From: Hydractinia symbiolongicarpus
Taxonomy: Eukaryota > Cnidaria > Hydrozoa > Anthoathecata > Hydractiniidae
NCBI RefSeq assembly: GCF_029227915.1
Contig: NC_079879.1
Location: forward strand, 4,588,001 to 4,652,000
DNA: 64,000 bases
Reading direction: 5' to 3'
The first letter of the stretch is position 1. Every line of letters starts with the position of its first letter. The notes under the pieces were generated by a model that worked only from the letters and a program-made list of their open reading frames with translations, searched no databases and was not told the DNA's origin. Of this stretch, positions 51,743-64,000 are shown one piece after another. The translations under genes and the position numbers were made by a program.

Positions 51743-54700
51743 ATGGGCAAAAAGAACAAAGCGCACAAACATCCGTCGCTTGCAGATGCCAACGAAGTTA
51801 TTCCAGAAGCGAAGCAGAGCAAAATGACTTCCAAAAACACATCTAATGGCAAAAAAAAGGAAAATGGTGGTAGTGGCAGTGGCGGTGGTGTTACAGGATT
51901 CCAACTGTTTATATTCTTTATTGCTTCTTCTTCGATAGGAATAAATATTGCTCTAATTTATGGCTTAATACCAATTCAAGGTAACTGAGCCCCTATTTTC
52001 TTATTGTAGCATTCACATCTAGTTAAGATATAACTAGCTAGACAAAGATAAGTTGCAAATGTTTAGCTACATTGTTAATTGCTGCAAGTTGCCAGGAAAA
52101 ACCACATTATTAAAGTACCAAACGTATTTCAATTAAAAAATGTTGTGATGTTTGTAAAGGAATAATTAAAATGAATGAGTGAGGAGGCTAGAGGGCTAGA
52201 GAAAACACACAATATGCACTCTCCTCCGCTTGCACTAAAAATAAAGACATTCTTTTCCAGTCGACACCTATCCAAAACTTCTTGGACAACTTTTTGTTGT
52301 TTCCTTTTGTCTCTTTTTTACAACTTCTCATTGTTTCTTTTTGTCTCTTTTTTACAACTTCTCGTTGTTTCTTTTTTTTTTTTTACACTTCTCGTTTTTT
52401 CTTTTCTCTCTCTTATATTTTACAAATTACAATTGTTGTTTCAACAACTAAAAAAGGGAATCAGAGTGAAACAGGCAAATTATTTTCACTACTGGACAAA
52501 AACTTTGAAGATTCATGGCACCAAATTAAGCAATGCAAGGAAACCGTGTAGCTAAAGCATTTGGACTGGATTCTAGGTGCTGAAAATTTGTATCCATGTT
52601 GATCCAAGAAGGTTATCACTGGTATAGCACGTCAGTAGTGATGAGTGTAAAAAGGAAAATAAGAATTAAGTATATTAAGAAGCAATATTATAAGTGGATG
52701 GGTGGTAAAATTTGTTTAATTTTCCAAAGAAATCCTGTCAACTTAGGTCGGAGGTCAATATGATATGAAATCCTGAATATATATGCTGCAAGCGAGAGAA
52801 GACTTTGTGTCCTGGCTAATTGATTCAACACCCAATGCAGGTAGACAAAGCACCAAGCACCTGTATTGAAGTTAAACGTGTTTATACATATTTTAGCTTA
52901 CTTCACCAGCTAATAACCCACTGGAAACTGTAATAATATAAATATAGCTCTATTTCAGTATGCATGTGCATCCTGATAGTCAAGAAAAGAAGGATGCTAC
53001 TTTGTAGATTATTAGAAATGGGAGGGTAATTATTACGCCATATCCCAAAACTTTGTTTTTCTGCCCAGCGCAATTGACTTAAATTTCCTTTGTTGTGATT
53101 TCATAAAAGCTATGGTTCCATCTTTAAAAGTAAAAAGAATTGTTAGTTCCTAACTGCCTCGTTCCAGCTTTTTCACAATTTATTGAGCGTAACAATTAGC
53201 CGCAAAATTTATTAATTATTACGCCGTTAGGGAAAATTATTATGATGTAAAATTACGCCATATACCAACAACTGCAGAGTATGTGAATAATACAACTAAG
53301 CTCTGAAAAGGAAGCAAGAACTTTCTTATAAATAATTTACATCAATAACGTTTTACAACGGGTACTAAAAGGTTGTATATCGCAGAAGTGGCTGATGACA
53401 TGCTTCGAAAATGCTGGTCACAGGCACAGTTTTACATGAAGCAAAACTATACAGGAGACTCAATTGTTAGAGTCTTCACAGAACATCTCTCCTCACAAAA
53501 CTGAGGGCAGGGTTGACTTTTGCCTGCTGTGTCGTGTGAGAGAAAGAACTTCCGGACTTCTTTTTGATACGATATACAATTATTGTTATACGGCACCACA
53601 GTATTTCTGAAGCCTGAATAGTTTTAGTTAGTGATACCATCACCATAGTCATAAGAAAAAGACTTTTCTTAGGCTGTAGTTTAAAAGAACATAAGTATTC
53701 AGAAGATGTTAGCTACTTATTGTTTTCATTTAAAAAGTAAAAAACGTGTTTTCCAATGTATAAGCAAGTTGATAAAGGACACTGAAATAAGTTTAACCTT
53801 ACAACATGGCCTAAAATAATTGTCTAAATCAGTTGGTAACTTGGATTGAACCTTGACATCGGAGCGTAAAACTTCTCCGCCATATCAACATGACACTGAT
53901 ATCTGAAATAAATGACGGACTCTAAAAGCTATAATGTTAAAGAACAAAGTGTGTTAACAATAAGCATATTCCAATCGTATTCGCTTTTATTCCGATGGAA
54001 TAAAAGCAAAAGTTACTAAGGCATGATAGAAGCTTGTTATCAGCGGAAAAAATGTAATGATAATTTAGAGCATTATTCACAGTTATCAGTTGAATACTTG
54101 AGTTTGTATATTATATATTTAATTAACAATTATGAAGTATAAATGGGCATAGAGCTAGCTACAGCTGAATTCCATTTTTTGTAAACTTGGGGGTAATATT
54201 TAACCTGATAACCATTCGGCGTAATAATTACCCTCCCTCACTATATATGGTTTAAATATTTGTTGTAAAAATTAGCTATATATATATACTAGTCGTTAGC
54301 TTGTGGAAAATCCAGGGGTTCGCCCGTCCTTTTTATACTGCATTGCATGCCTCTCACTATTGCGCAGCTAAGCTACCTTTTTGCGTGACAGACAGACAGA
54401 TTATACAGGTATTATAATATAGATATAGATATATATATATATATGTCTGCGTACACACTATGCAACACCTTTTTCTGTTCCACTTCTATGGACCCATTTT
54501 GACAGCTTTTAAGCAGACCACAGCATTATAACAAAACGTGTGGCTTGTAGCAAACGTGCATCTTGTTGTTTTTAAAATGAAGTTTAGCAATATTTTCTCT
54601 AAGAAACAATGATCTATTATGAAATTAATTATTCTTGTGAGTTGCACGTAGGCAGAAGTTTATATTTGTGCTGTATTGTATGTGTTTCGTCCACTACTGT

Positions 54701-57700
54701 GAACATTGTTAAGAAAAAGTTTTTTGACTAATTGCATAGATAGCTATGTATAATATTAGGTCAAGAACACTTTTACAATACCATCTGCAACTGGTACCTA
54801 TGGTTGCTGCATTGCAACAACAAACATTGTAACTTTTCTGAACTGCGAGCAACACTGCACAAACAAATTTTAAAGATTTTTTAGACCTAACACTTAACAA
54901 CAACAAAAAATATGTTTTGGAAGTAAAAGGATTTCCAATTAAAATGGAGCCCAATTAAAATTAATTCACTATAGAAAAGGCTAATATGTTGTTCTTTTTC
55001 GTGTTGTAAATATTATATGTTTAATAATGCTAAACTAAGTGAATCATTTTTTTTTTCACTCAGGATGCACTGGACCAGCTGGCAAACAAGGAGAAACAGG
55101 TATCACATGAAAATATTTTTAAAATTAAAAATCTGTGCTCGTTTTGGTTATTTACAATTTGGGGCAATGTGGTAACATAAAATTAAAGTCAATATTTTTT
55201 TTTTTTTTGTTTGTCTTTTTGTTAAAATCCAACTCTTTATTCTAGGACCTGCTGGTCCCCCTGGTGCAACAGGTATACCTGGTAAGATTTTTGTAATATA
55301 TTTTGCTTACTGTACACTTAATGCAGATCGAGTGTTCTAAATTACAACACAGAGATTCTTAATTAGTTTATCTTTAAATGTTTTAGGACCTAATGGACCT
55401 CCAGGTGAAGAAGGCCCAAGAGGTATGATATCTGATTATTAGTTTCAAGATTTTTACAGAGACTTAAAATAATCTGGGAAAAACAAGATTCCTTCTGAAT
55501 TCCTTTTATTATTTAAGAGTTATTTTTATTATAACCACTTTCTTTCATACATGTAGATAGATTGGATCTTATCTGTGTAGTGGATAAAAGGGATAAAAAA
55601 AGATTCTTTTCATAACTGGATTGACCTGTTATTCAATATTCCTAATATTTTAGGATATAATAAAAAGGTACTCTACATTGTTACTGTAATAGTGTCATTT
55701 TTTTCAATCACTTTTTTGTTTTATTTTAGGATTTCCAGGAGCTCCAGGAGAGCAGGGTGTACAGGGTGAACAAGGTATTTATGTTCAGTATGACAATAAT
55801 TATGCAAACGAACAAGTTTGTTTGATTTTTACTTTTTATAAATGCTCCTAGAGTAATGTGAAAACATGTAGAATTTAAGCCTTTTTAATAATGACTTAAT
55901 ATGACATTATTTTACACCTTGTAGGTCCACCTGGAAAAGATGGTGTAAATGGCCCTGCTGGACCACAAGGTACTGTTTAGTTTCATTTTCTGATACAATA
56001 TTTTTTAACTTTATATTTATATTATTTTGGAAAACAGGACCAACAAAGCCAGGAAAACCATTTTTTTAAAAATAACTTATAGCTTCAAAAAATATATTTT
56101 TTTTTCATTCTCCCTTTTAACTTCAAAGCCAATCCATTGGCCTTGAAATACACCAAAGCACCATCTCTATATTTACGTTCAATTTTGTTCACATACTCAA
56201 GACATAACAACATTTATGTGTTATATAGCTCAGTATGTATTTTTATTGCAGGCACACATTCTGTTTTAGATTCTGCAACAAAAAGCAGACTTATTAAATA
56301 TGATATCGATATCTAAAATGTGTTAAAATTATTGTTATATTTGAGTTTCTATGTGATTTTTAAAAACATACATGTACGTGTGATCTGGAGACTTATTTGG
56401 GTTTTAAATCGAAAAGGTCATTTATATACCCTACACAGCTCCTGCTAACATTATTTTCTTATTTGAATCTCTAAGTGCATGTTTTTTTATAAACATATCA
56501 TTATACGCAAACGCATGCTGAAATAGGGATATGTTTGAAGCATATGATCATATTACTCACCATTACTCAGCATTGGTGAAGGTTTCTATTGTTTTTTATA
56601 TGTAATTTAACTAGAAACAGGCGGGTTTTCACCTTATACACTACTATTAGTTACTGTTAGTTTGTTTCACCAATAAATGTTATACAAGTATTGTTTTTCA
56701 TAACGGGCTAATTTCACGCCACATTCAGTTCAAAAAAATTTAGGAGAAAAAAATCTTAAGCATGGGTATTGGTAATTTCTACTTTTTTTTTACTTTTCTT
56801 GACTGTTGGAAAGCATCGAAAGGCTGCATATTTCTGTTTGTTAACATTATTGTCTAGCAAGTGATGTTCAGATTTACCATTTTTGAAATATTATCTGGAA
56901 ATTTCTCTTACTCTTTATTTTTTTATAAAATGTGTTTTACAGGTCACCCAGGCGACACAGGGCCACCAGGAGCACAAGGTATACTACTTTAGCTAGCATG
57001 TGCAGAGTTTAGTTTCGCTGCTTGCTGGGATTGTATTATTACCAAGTACTGACAAAAGTTTGAGTATTGCACTTATTTTTATCAGGTGACATTGGACCGC
57101 AAGGAATAGAAGGTAATATGGTTACTTTATTGTGATAAATATTAGCGGGGATTAAATTTCGCAGGTAACCCATCCGAGAAAGTTGAGCATTTCGCGGGGA
57201 CTTCTTTTCGCGGATGAGCCATTTTCTAATATCTGGCAGGGAATTAATTTCGCGTTTCGACATTTTTAACTTATTTTTTAAACTGACAAAATTAGCTCTC
57301 GTGACAAACAGCCAAATCTATTGTCGAAAAATCTCCTCAAACAATGAATTTTACAAAGACGATCGTGACATCAGAACAATGTTTTTGAATGCTCAAAAAT
57401 CAAAATCAACCAGCTGGAAAACCCAAGCCAGGCAAAAAAGTAGATACTTAAGCGATGAGTAGAGGTACTTTATTTTGAAATATAGAATAGATTATCTCTT
57501 AATTTTTACTCGTTCTTTTTGGGAAAACGGGGAGGTGACAAAGGAAGTAGGAACACTTTTGGAAGTAGAGACGACAAATTTTGGTGGATGACTACTTCCC
57601 AGATTTTTGCAGGGACTTAATTTCGCGTATTGGGTCAAATTCCGCGAAATCCGCGAAATTAACCCCCCGCGAAGATTTATCCCAATAAAGTACGCATCAA

Positions 57701-58744
57701 TTATTCTGTGCAATTTTTTTGAAATAATGTTTACTCGTGTTTCTTTTAAATTTCTGTTTATACTTTTTGTTTTAGGACCAGCAGGACCAAAAGGGGATAA
57801 AGGTAACGATTTTTCGCGTAGTTCTTTGTTATATTTATTATTGACCATAACATACTGTTATTCTTACTTTCAGGAGATTCTGGTCCACAAGGCCCACAAG
57901 GTAAGTAAAGTTATTTGGATTAACCTTAAAGCTGTCGAGTTTTCTTGAAAAGTAAAAAAAATGAATTTAGAACGGACATAAAAAGGATCGGACCCTAATA
58001 CTTTCAAAAAATCACTTAGCTTTTTATTTGCACACTTTTGCTATTTCTGTAATTGAGGATTATGCTTTATAGGACCTGTAGGACCTGAAGGTCAACAAGG
58101 ACCAATTGGACCTGAAGGTCAACAAGGACCAGTTGGGCCTGAAGGTACTTCTATATGTGATAATAGTTTTTAACCACATTTAGGAATGTATTATTTGTTT
58201 AAAACGTATTTGTATTTTTTTTCACAGGTGCACCTGGATCACAAGGACCAGCTGGAAGTCCTGGGCCTGAAGGACCAGTGGGGCAGCCAGGACCTGAAGG
58301 ACCACGAGGTATATTTAACAATTTCTATTTCTGTAGAAAAAGGTGTTGTTTAAGCTTTTGTTTCTTTTTTACCTGTAAATATTATGGTAAATATGCTTCT
58401 TTTTTTACTTTAAATCTATTGTGCGAATTTTCTGGTGTTATTCTTATCATTCTGCCATGTTTTCTCAAAACCTGCTCTGTAAATCTTGTTGACACTTTTC
58501 AACGTTTTTGCTGATCTTTTTAGAAACGTTTTATAGTAAAATGAACTGATAATTTAAGACATTTTACCAGTTGGCTATTTGGTTGGTTTCTTATGAGAAA
58601 AACCCGTGTATTTAAGCACATCTTTTTCTTGTCTTCGAAGAGAAGATGTAAAAAAATATTAAGGTTTTTCCATAATTAAAGTTGCCTTGTTTTTATTTAT
58701 TTACTGTTTTTGTAGGGTCACAAGGTCAGCCCGAACGTTCTTGA
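51743..58744 (+). CDS. Small membrane-anchored collagen, 13 exons, ~244 aa
   Basis: Exon 1 (51743-51980) encodes a Lys-rich N-terminus, a Gly/Ser linker and one transmembrane helix (LFIFFIASSSIGINIALIYG), implying type II topology. Collagen exons: 55064-55099, 55246-55281, 55387-55422, 55730-55774, 55925-55969, 56943-56978, 57086-57112, 57776-57802, 57874-57900, 58073-58144, 58228-58308. The final exon 58716-58744 ends GSQGQPERS. Every intron is phase 1, splitting a Gly codon after its first G. Every internal exon is a multiple of 9 nt, giving 52 uninterrupted Gly-X-Y triplets. The first triplet contains Cys (GCT), a possible interchain disulfide. Resembles membrane collagens but with a single short triple-helical domain and no C-terminal globular domain. 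Splice sites are read by eye. Confidence 0.88.
52280..52420 (+). repeat. Pyrimidine-rich tandem repeat, ~35 bp unit, ~3.5 copies
   Basis: Units of AACTTCTCATTGTTTCTTTT followed by TGTCTCTTTTTTAC, with a T-run expansion in the third. Lies in the large first collagen intron. The overlapping open frames at 52175 and 52282 are by-products. Confidence 0.65.
53020..54237. mobile_element. Nonautonomous TIR element, 1.2 kb, in collagen intron 1
   Basis: GGGAGGGTAATTATTACGCC (53020-53039) is the exact reverse complement of 54218-54237. The interior (about 1.2 kb) has no transposase ORF. Internal echoes such as AATTATTACGCCGTTAGGG (53214-53232) suggest subterminal repeats. No clear target duplication. 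Confidence 0.65.
54288..54423 (+). repeat. Dispersed ACTAGTCGTTAGC repeat, copy 2
   Basis: Same order as 28126-28258 (ACTAGTCGTTAGC, GGGTTCGCCCGTCCTTTTTA, GCGTGACAGACAG, GGTATTATAATATAGA), with an extra ~20 bp in the middle. Followed by a GATATA microsatellite. Confidence 0.6.
57135..57687. mobile_element. MITE with TTCGCGGGG-type inverted ends, in a collagen intron
   Basis: The left end GATAAATATTAGCGGGG with ATTAAATTTCGC is matched by the reverse complement of the right end (GGGATAAATCTTCGCGGGGG with TTAATTTCGC). Further inverted TTTCGCG motifs lie inside. No transposase. Sits between the collagen exons at 57086 and 57776. Confidence 0.65.
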
Positions 58745-61700
58745 TCTTATAATGGTAAGTATACAGAGAACTTTAAATAAGGTTGCCACAGAACCTGGAG
58801 AACCTGAAAAAAACTTTAATTTTTTTAAAAAAAAGTCAGGAATGTTTAAAAAACGTGAAGTCAGATAATAATTTTGAAACAATTAATCTTCGTTAAAGTG
58901 GTGTGAATACCATTGTCAACAATCAGGTTTCTAGACTTGAGCGAAGTTATTTTTATTTTGATATATAATTTTATTTTTGTGAAATCCTGAGGCAACGTCA
59001 GGGAATTTGTGTGATCTTAATTTTAGAGGACGGTTATGCCTCGAAAAGTTGTCATGCTTGAAAGAAGGGCTGCTTCAAAACATAAAGGGGTGGAAGGTCG
59101 ACGACTGTTAAATTTACGTTTCTTAACGCGCTGCACTGCTCGGTGTATATCTTTTATGAGAAGACACGTTTTTTGCATTGACTGGATTTACAGGGCGCCT
59201 AACGTGCGATAAGTAAAAAAAGTATACATAAAAAAGATAAGTAAAAAAAGTATATATACAATAGAAATCAAAAATCAAAAAAACTAGGTTGTAAATGGAT
59301 GTATATGCCAAAGAATATTACCCGCTAATATTCGAACATCTTTTGGTCATAGATTTTCGCAGTTTGTTTGTAGGCTACCTTTAGGGAAGAAAAAATTGCG
59401 CAAGAAAAGATGTCGTGATTCATGAATTGCAAAACTAAAGATTAAGAATTAATGATACGATCATAAAATTGCGGAATTAAAGGAAGAATTTTTTTTCATC
59501 TTGAAGATTAAGATTTGTGTCTTTAAAAATTTCTCTTGATGCAAATAATTGCGCGAAAATAAGACTTTTTGCGCCCTTTAATTATCGCACTTGGTCAAGT
59601 GCGCGAAAATAAAAGAACACGAAAAGGTAGCACAACGACAAAAACAACTGGTCTTTTAAATCGACAACTTTGGATTGCGAATTTTTTTAATTTTTTTTTT
59701 GGAATTGCGGATGAAAAGGTGGTGAATTTTGACTAAATTTACAATCTGTAATTCCGCAATCTTTTCTTTTTTTTTAAATTTCTTTCCTTAAGATAGCATG
59801 AAAGCATAGCGTCAAGTAATATTTGAATACATCCTATTTTTTAGATTGTCTACGCTACGTTTTTGGTTGTGTTTTTACAATGCAGTTATTATATAGATAA
59901 CATGAATTGTTATAACTTGTTTTAAATTAAATTTTTAGCAAATTCAGATGTCCCTTTATGATTTTTAAATTCCCCTTCAATCAATCGTTGTCTTTAGATA
60001 TGCAACCTAATGATTTTATCTTTGCAAGCATCTACCATTAGAGAATTTTTAACAGCTTACTACTCCTCATAGTACTGTATTTTGATAATAGAGTTTAATT
60101 TTTCTATGATTTTATATTTTATTACTGAGATAGGTACATTTTATAACTTTGTAAGGAGATGGTATTTAAGTAAAAATAAACAATTTTAAAACACGATGCT
60201 TGTTATTTACAAAGTTTCAGAAAAGGAATTAGCTGAATGAAATTTTTTGTTTTTCTCTGAAAATGGTTCTGTATAATAATTCTCGTAGTAGTTGCGAGGC
60301 TGTGAGATAGTAGCAAGTATATGTTAGTTTGTTATTCTTGGTGTTTTTCAGAACAATTTAATGCGCGAAAAGAACATTTTAAAGAAATGAGGATGAAGTT
60401 AAAAAGAAGTGACATCTCGATTAAGAGATTATATTAATTACGTCATGACTGTTACCAATAATTATTAGTACTTATTACAACCCCGTGCCCAGGGATTTTT
60501 GCCTTTTTGACATCAAGGCTAGCGGCCCTGGCATAGGTAATAAACCCTGGGGACGAGGATGTACTTATTACAGCGTTTTTGATACAGGCTGACGATTAGA
60601 ACAGTTACCTTTGCAAATACCAGCTGAAGAAGTTATTCTTACGGTGACGAGATTAATTTCTCGATTTTTGGTTATTTAAGGTCTTTTGAAAAAAAAGTTA
60701 AACCAAAACCCGGAGGAGACAAATTTTATGAGCGTTTCGTATTATAATTTTTTAAATCGACATTCGTTGAATGACATTCCACGGTCTACCAAGATGTAAC
60801 TTTATAATAGCTGTACAAATCTTTTAAAGCTTTTTAAGATAGTTATTTTAGGCAAGCATTTAGCAAAAGCACCTAAAACTAGATGTCAAGTGGTCTTTCG
60901 TTATTTTGCTGTGACCTTTCTTGTGTTGACACTCGTAGGCCACAGTGTCTTTCTGTAATTGTTAAAACCTCTTTTTCCCAAAACTTCTCTATTCGGTCTG
61001 TGGTTTTTTGAACATATGACTTGATATGCTTTTCCAAATTGAGTCAAAGTTGACATACTTGTACTACGTCATAAATGTGAGAGGAACAAAACGGCAGCAA
61101 TTAGTTTTTGCTTATGTGACTTCATCAGAGGCTTGAAATTTGACCAATTTTAAAAGGCGTATGGGACTTAAAAATTTGCGTGGCATGGCAAAATAAAGAG
61201 TCATTGAAGGGAGGGTGGAGTTTCTTCCTTAACATTAAAAACCCTTATAAAGCACAGTTGACATCAGCTGTATCAAAAGCGGAGGATATTTGATTAACTT
61301 TAAAGCTTACTTTTTATGGAAACACTAAACCTATGCGATCGCATGGATGTGATAAGTAAGGAGTATAGTAATACCTAAACCGAGGGTCATCTTTTAGCAG
61401 ACACTTTACAACGGCTCTGCACAAACAAATGAAACTTTCTAGAATAAAAGTTGGCAAATTTACAATATACTGTATTTAAGCTCTTTTTCTCCCAGACAAG
61501 CCTCACGCCTCAACTGGTCAATATCACATTACCCTAACACCTTAATACAGATTTTTGAAGCAATATAAGTCAACTTGGATACGTATGGATATAAACGACT
61601 AACACATTTACGATACATACGCACGATGTGCACGATGTGTAGTCCTGTAGAAAAATAGGTTCAACCCGGAAATAATTAGTATATAGACATATTATATATC

Positions 61701-63035
61701 AATGAAAAGCTTAGTTAGAAAAATAATTAAAGATAATAAATATCTGAAATGGAAGCAATGCTTGAAGAAAGAATACAGGTCAGCTGGAAAGATACAGGTC
61801 AGCTGGATCAAGTAGGTGTAATTACGAAGATATGGTTATGTCAAGTTGTTCAAACATTAATCCATCTATCCTGCCACCATCGCCAAGGGCAGCATTCTAT
61901 CATGGTTTTAGAGTCTACCATCAAATGCAGATTTGGTAACACCTCGTGGATACAGATTTTGAGCCATTAAATTGGGGATGGGAGATGAAGAACAAAGCAT
62001 TTGTACCCATCATGACAGATAGAGAGCCTGGTCCACAAGATCTATATATATATATATATATAAGTATTTTGCGAAAACTAAATTTCGTGAATTTGCGAAG
62101 AAAGAATTTGTTGTTAATATTTCTTCTCTCTTTTTATTCTGTTTCAAAGATTTTTTTGTAAGAGACGTAACATAAAGATTATACTGAAGTAGAAATTCAT
62201 GTATCTGTTTTAATGCTAAACGTAAACAAATAGGTAAATAACGGTTTACGAAATCGTTTTTGGAATGAAGAAAAAATCCATGTTTCGCGACAATTATTTT
62301 TAGCAAATTTTCCGAATGGCAAATTCCGAAATAATATTCTCGGGGACTAATTTTCGTAAAAAATAGCGAATTCCTTTGGGGTCTTATTTTAAATGAAAAC
62401 AGTCAAATTTTCCATTCAAAGGCATTGCGATCGCAAACGCATAATCTTAATTGTAGAAATAAGTTAGATTTTACATAAAAAACATGTTCTGTAAAAAATT
62501 TTCTTTTCAGCAGGGCTCTCAATAGCAAATAGGTTTTTCACGACTGGATTTGTAGTTTTTTTAATCAAATACAATTGTATATTGTATGATTGTGTTATAG
62601 CCACCATACAACGAAACAAACTGTATAAAAGATATTTATCGCGAATAGCTAGAGCGCTTGTTTCACGATATCAATCCGTTGCTTTATATCAATGAAGACA
62701 AAGTGAACAGATTAACTGTTAAATAATGAAAGCTTAGTTACAAAAACGTTGTTTAAAATTACATCAATATAACTGCAATGTGACAACATATTATAATATC
62801 ATATGTCATATAACCTAATTAAATAATGAAAATATCATCATTTTTTAATTTCTTTAGTCACAAATGTTTTTGTGGGAAAATATGAAATATGATTTTTCTT
62901 GTACCTTAATTTTGAAAATTTGGAATTTTGCTCCACACATAATCTCTTCACTAACAAAATAATTTTCTGATTGTTTCAAAATAATACAATTAGCTAAACA
63001 AACTTAGATTCGTGGAATCAGTAAACCTGAATACA
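58745..63035. other. Noncoding 4.3 kb between collagen and AMN1
   Basis: No gene supported. Open frames at 59123, 61749, 61946 and 62010 carry no domain. Contains scattered GCGCGAAAATAA motifs (59380-59610), the palindrome at 60476-60560, a (TA)n run at 62042-62061, and a decayed TTTCGCGA-type repeat at about 62063-62370. Confidence 0.45.
60476..60560. repeat. Palindromic CCCAGGG/CCCTGGG repeat
   Basis: Arms ACAACCCCGTGCCCAGGG and ACCCTGGGGACGAGG with an inner GGCCCTGG. Same family as 17585-17664 and 15975-16048. Confidence 0.5.
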
Positions 63036-63800
63036 TTAATATATAGTCCATGTCAACATTTTCATAGATTTTTTCTCGTTGGCATCGATATTAAGACTAG
63101 ATTCAACAGATACATGAGGACAACCATGAAAGGTTAATATAGTCAGCCTTTCACAGTTTTGACTCAAAGATTTTATTCCCACATCTGTTACCTCCTGACA
63201 GTTGCTAACTTGAAGTTCTCTTAAATTATTCTTACAATAGCCTGTGGCTAAACTAATAAGACCTTTGTCTGTGACTTTAGTTCTGGATAGATTTATGCAT
63301 TTTAGAGAAGATGAATGAGACAATGTTATAACACTTTTATCTGTAATTAATGGACATCCACCCAAGTTTAACTCTGACAGAAAGTTACTTTTTGCCAACA
63401 CTGTGATGGGTCTGTCATCAACTAAAACACATCGTCTTAAATATACAATATGTAAATACTTTAGACTTTTAAACAGTTTTAACAAACCAAGACTTGATAT
63501 GTTAGTTCTTTTACCACTAATTGAATTTAAGTCGAGTTTTGACAATTTAGGGCATCTTTCGAGCTGAACTAAGCCATTATCAGAAATATCACTTTCAGTT
63601 AAGTCCAACTCAGTGACACCTTGATGCACTAAAAACCCAACATTGTTATCACGCAGTAATCCTCTTTTTGACATCAAGTATAACAAGTTGTTTTTAATGT
63701 TAATGGGAAGAAAATATAATTGAGACGCATATAAATCTGTATTGACCAAAACCACTTCAGTTGATAATTTGACCAAGGACCTCAGCCCTGATGATTCCAT
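63036..63800 (-). CDS. AMN1: AMN1 homologue, leucine-rich-repeat protein, 254 aa
   Basis: Complete single-exon frame from ATG (MESSGLRSL) to TAA. Leucine-rich repeats of the F-box/LRR cysteine-containing type run from about residue 60 to 235: VTELDLTESDISDNGL, LSELNLGGCPLITDKSV, CINLSRTKVTDKGLISLA, LRELQVSNCQEVTDVGI. The C-terminal KMLTWTIY matches the characteristic ending of AMN1 proteins, and length is the same as vertebrate AMN1 (about 258). No F-box is present, as expected. The yeast namesake antagonises mitotic exit; the animal role is unclear. Lack of introns may be native or reflect a retrocopy; intact coding favours a working gene. Confidence 0.9.
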   Translation of the reverse strand: MESSGLRSLVKLSTEVVLVNTDLYASQLYFLPINIKNNLLYLMSKRGLLRDNNVGFLVHQGVTELDLTESDISDNGLVQLERCPKLSKLDLNSISGKRTNISSLGLLKLFKSLKYLHIVYLRRCVLVDDRPITVLAKSNFLSELNLGGCPLITDKSVITLSHSSSLKCINLSRTKVTDKGLISLATGYCKNNLRELQVSNCQEVTDVGIKSLSQNCERLTILTFHGCPHVSVESSLNIDANEKKSMKMLTWTIY

Positions 63801-64000
63801 ATCACTTGCTTTCTTTCAATTCTCTAAAGGTATCAACAACAAATGAAAACGAAGTAAAGGCACTAGATTACTTATAACTGTTCTATTAATCAAAATGTAT
63901 TTTCACGTTGAAGTGCATTGTAACAGTAATTAATAATATTTATTACTCATTTTATTTCAAAACAGAAAAAGAAATTGTAAATAATCTTTAACACTAAATT
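63801..64000. other. AMN1 upstream flank
   Basis: AT-rich, no element recognised in the 200 bp to the window end. Confidence 0.4.

Noticed and set aside
52175-52555. 126-codon Phe/Leu/Ser-rich open frame in the collagen intron
   Set aside because: It is a translation of the pyrimidine-rich tandem repeat and also lacks an intact neighbouring exon.
1-64000. tRNA and rRNA genes
   Set aside because: No cloverleaf-like or rRNA core sequence was recognised by eye; a covariance-model scan was not possible here.

Overview
The window looks like AT-rich animal DNA, most likely from a cnidarian (perhaps a medusozoan). Single-copy, intron-containing animal genes lie among LINE, MITE, minisatellite and Polinton sequence. 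The recognisable host genes are THOC1 (minus strand, three exons), a small membrane-anchored collagen (plus strand, 13 exons) and AMN1 (minus strand, one exon). A family of secreted cysteine-rich peptide genes is also present, with a faintly macin-like (cnidarian/leech antimicrobial) cysteine pattern. Species cannot be fixed from the sequence alone.

Layout. 1-2.8 kb is old repeat DNA. 2.8-6.2 kb is a broken RTE-like LINE on the minus strand. 6.2-12.6 kb has no gene I can support. 12.6-27.2 kb holds a minisatellite, a diverged copy of a cysteine-rich peptide gene, a Tc1/mariner fragment, and then a head-to-tail array of two full (4,147 and 4,149 bp) and one truncated near-identical units; each full unit carries a peptide gene. 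27.2-30.5 kb is dense repeat and MITE sequence.

30,559-45,671 is a complete 15.1 kb Polinton/Maverick element. It has ~271-275 bp terminal inverted repeats and a 5-6 bp target duplication. It encodes a protein-primed DNA polymerase B, a DDx35E integrase, an A32-like packaging ATPase, a double jelly-roll major capsid protein, a candidate penton and about ten accessory proteins, many of them small membrane or coiled-coil proteins. No adenovirus-type maturation protease is seen. The capsid gene has an in-frame stop and another gene is split by a frameshift, so this copy is probably not autonomous now. Five perfect DNA hairpins sit exactly at the ends of its inferred transcription units, including between both convergent gene pairs. 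TATA-like tracts abut many of its start codons. Together these suggest a virus-style transcription programme and are the most interesting signal in the window.

45.7-64 kb is the host-gene segment: THOC1 and the collagen are divergently transcribed from a ~1.4 kb intergenic region containing a TTAA-flanked MITE. The large collagen introns carry further TIR elements. AMN1 lies at the right end after ~4.3 kb of noncoding repeat-bearing DNA.
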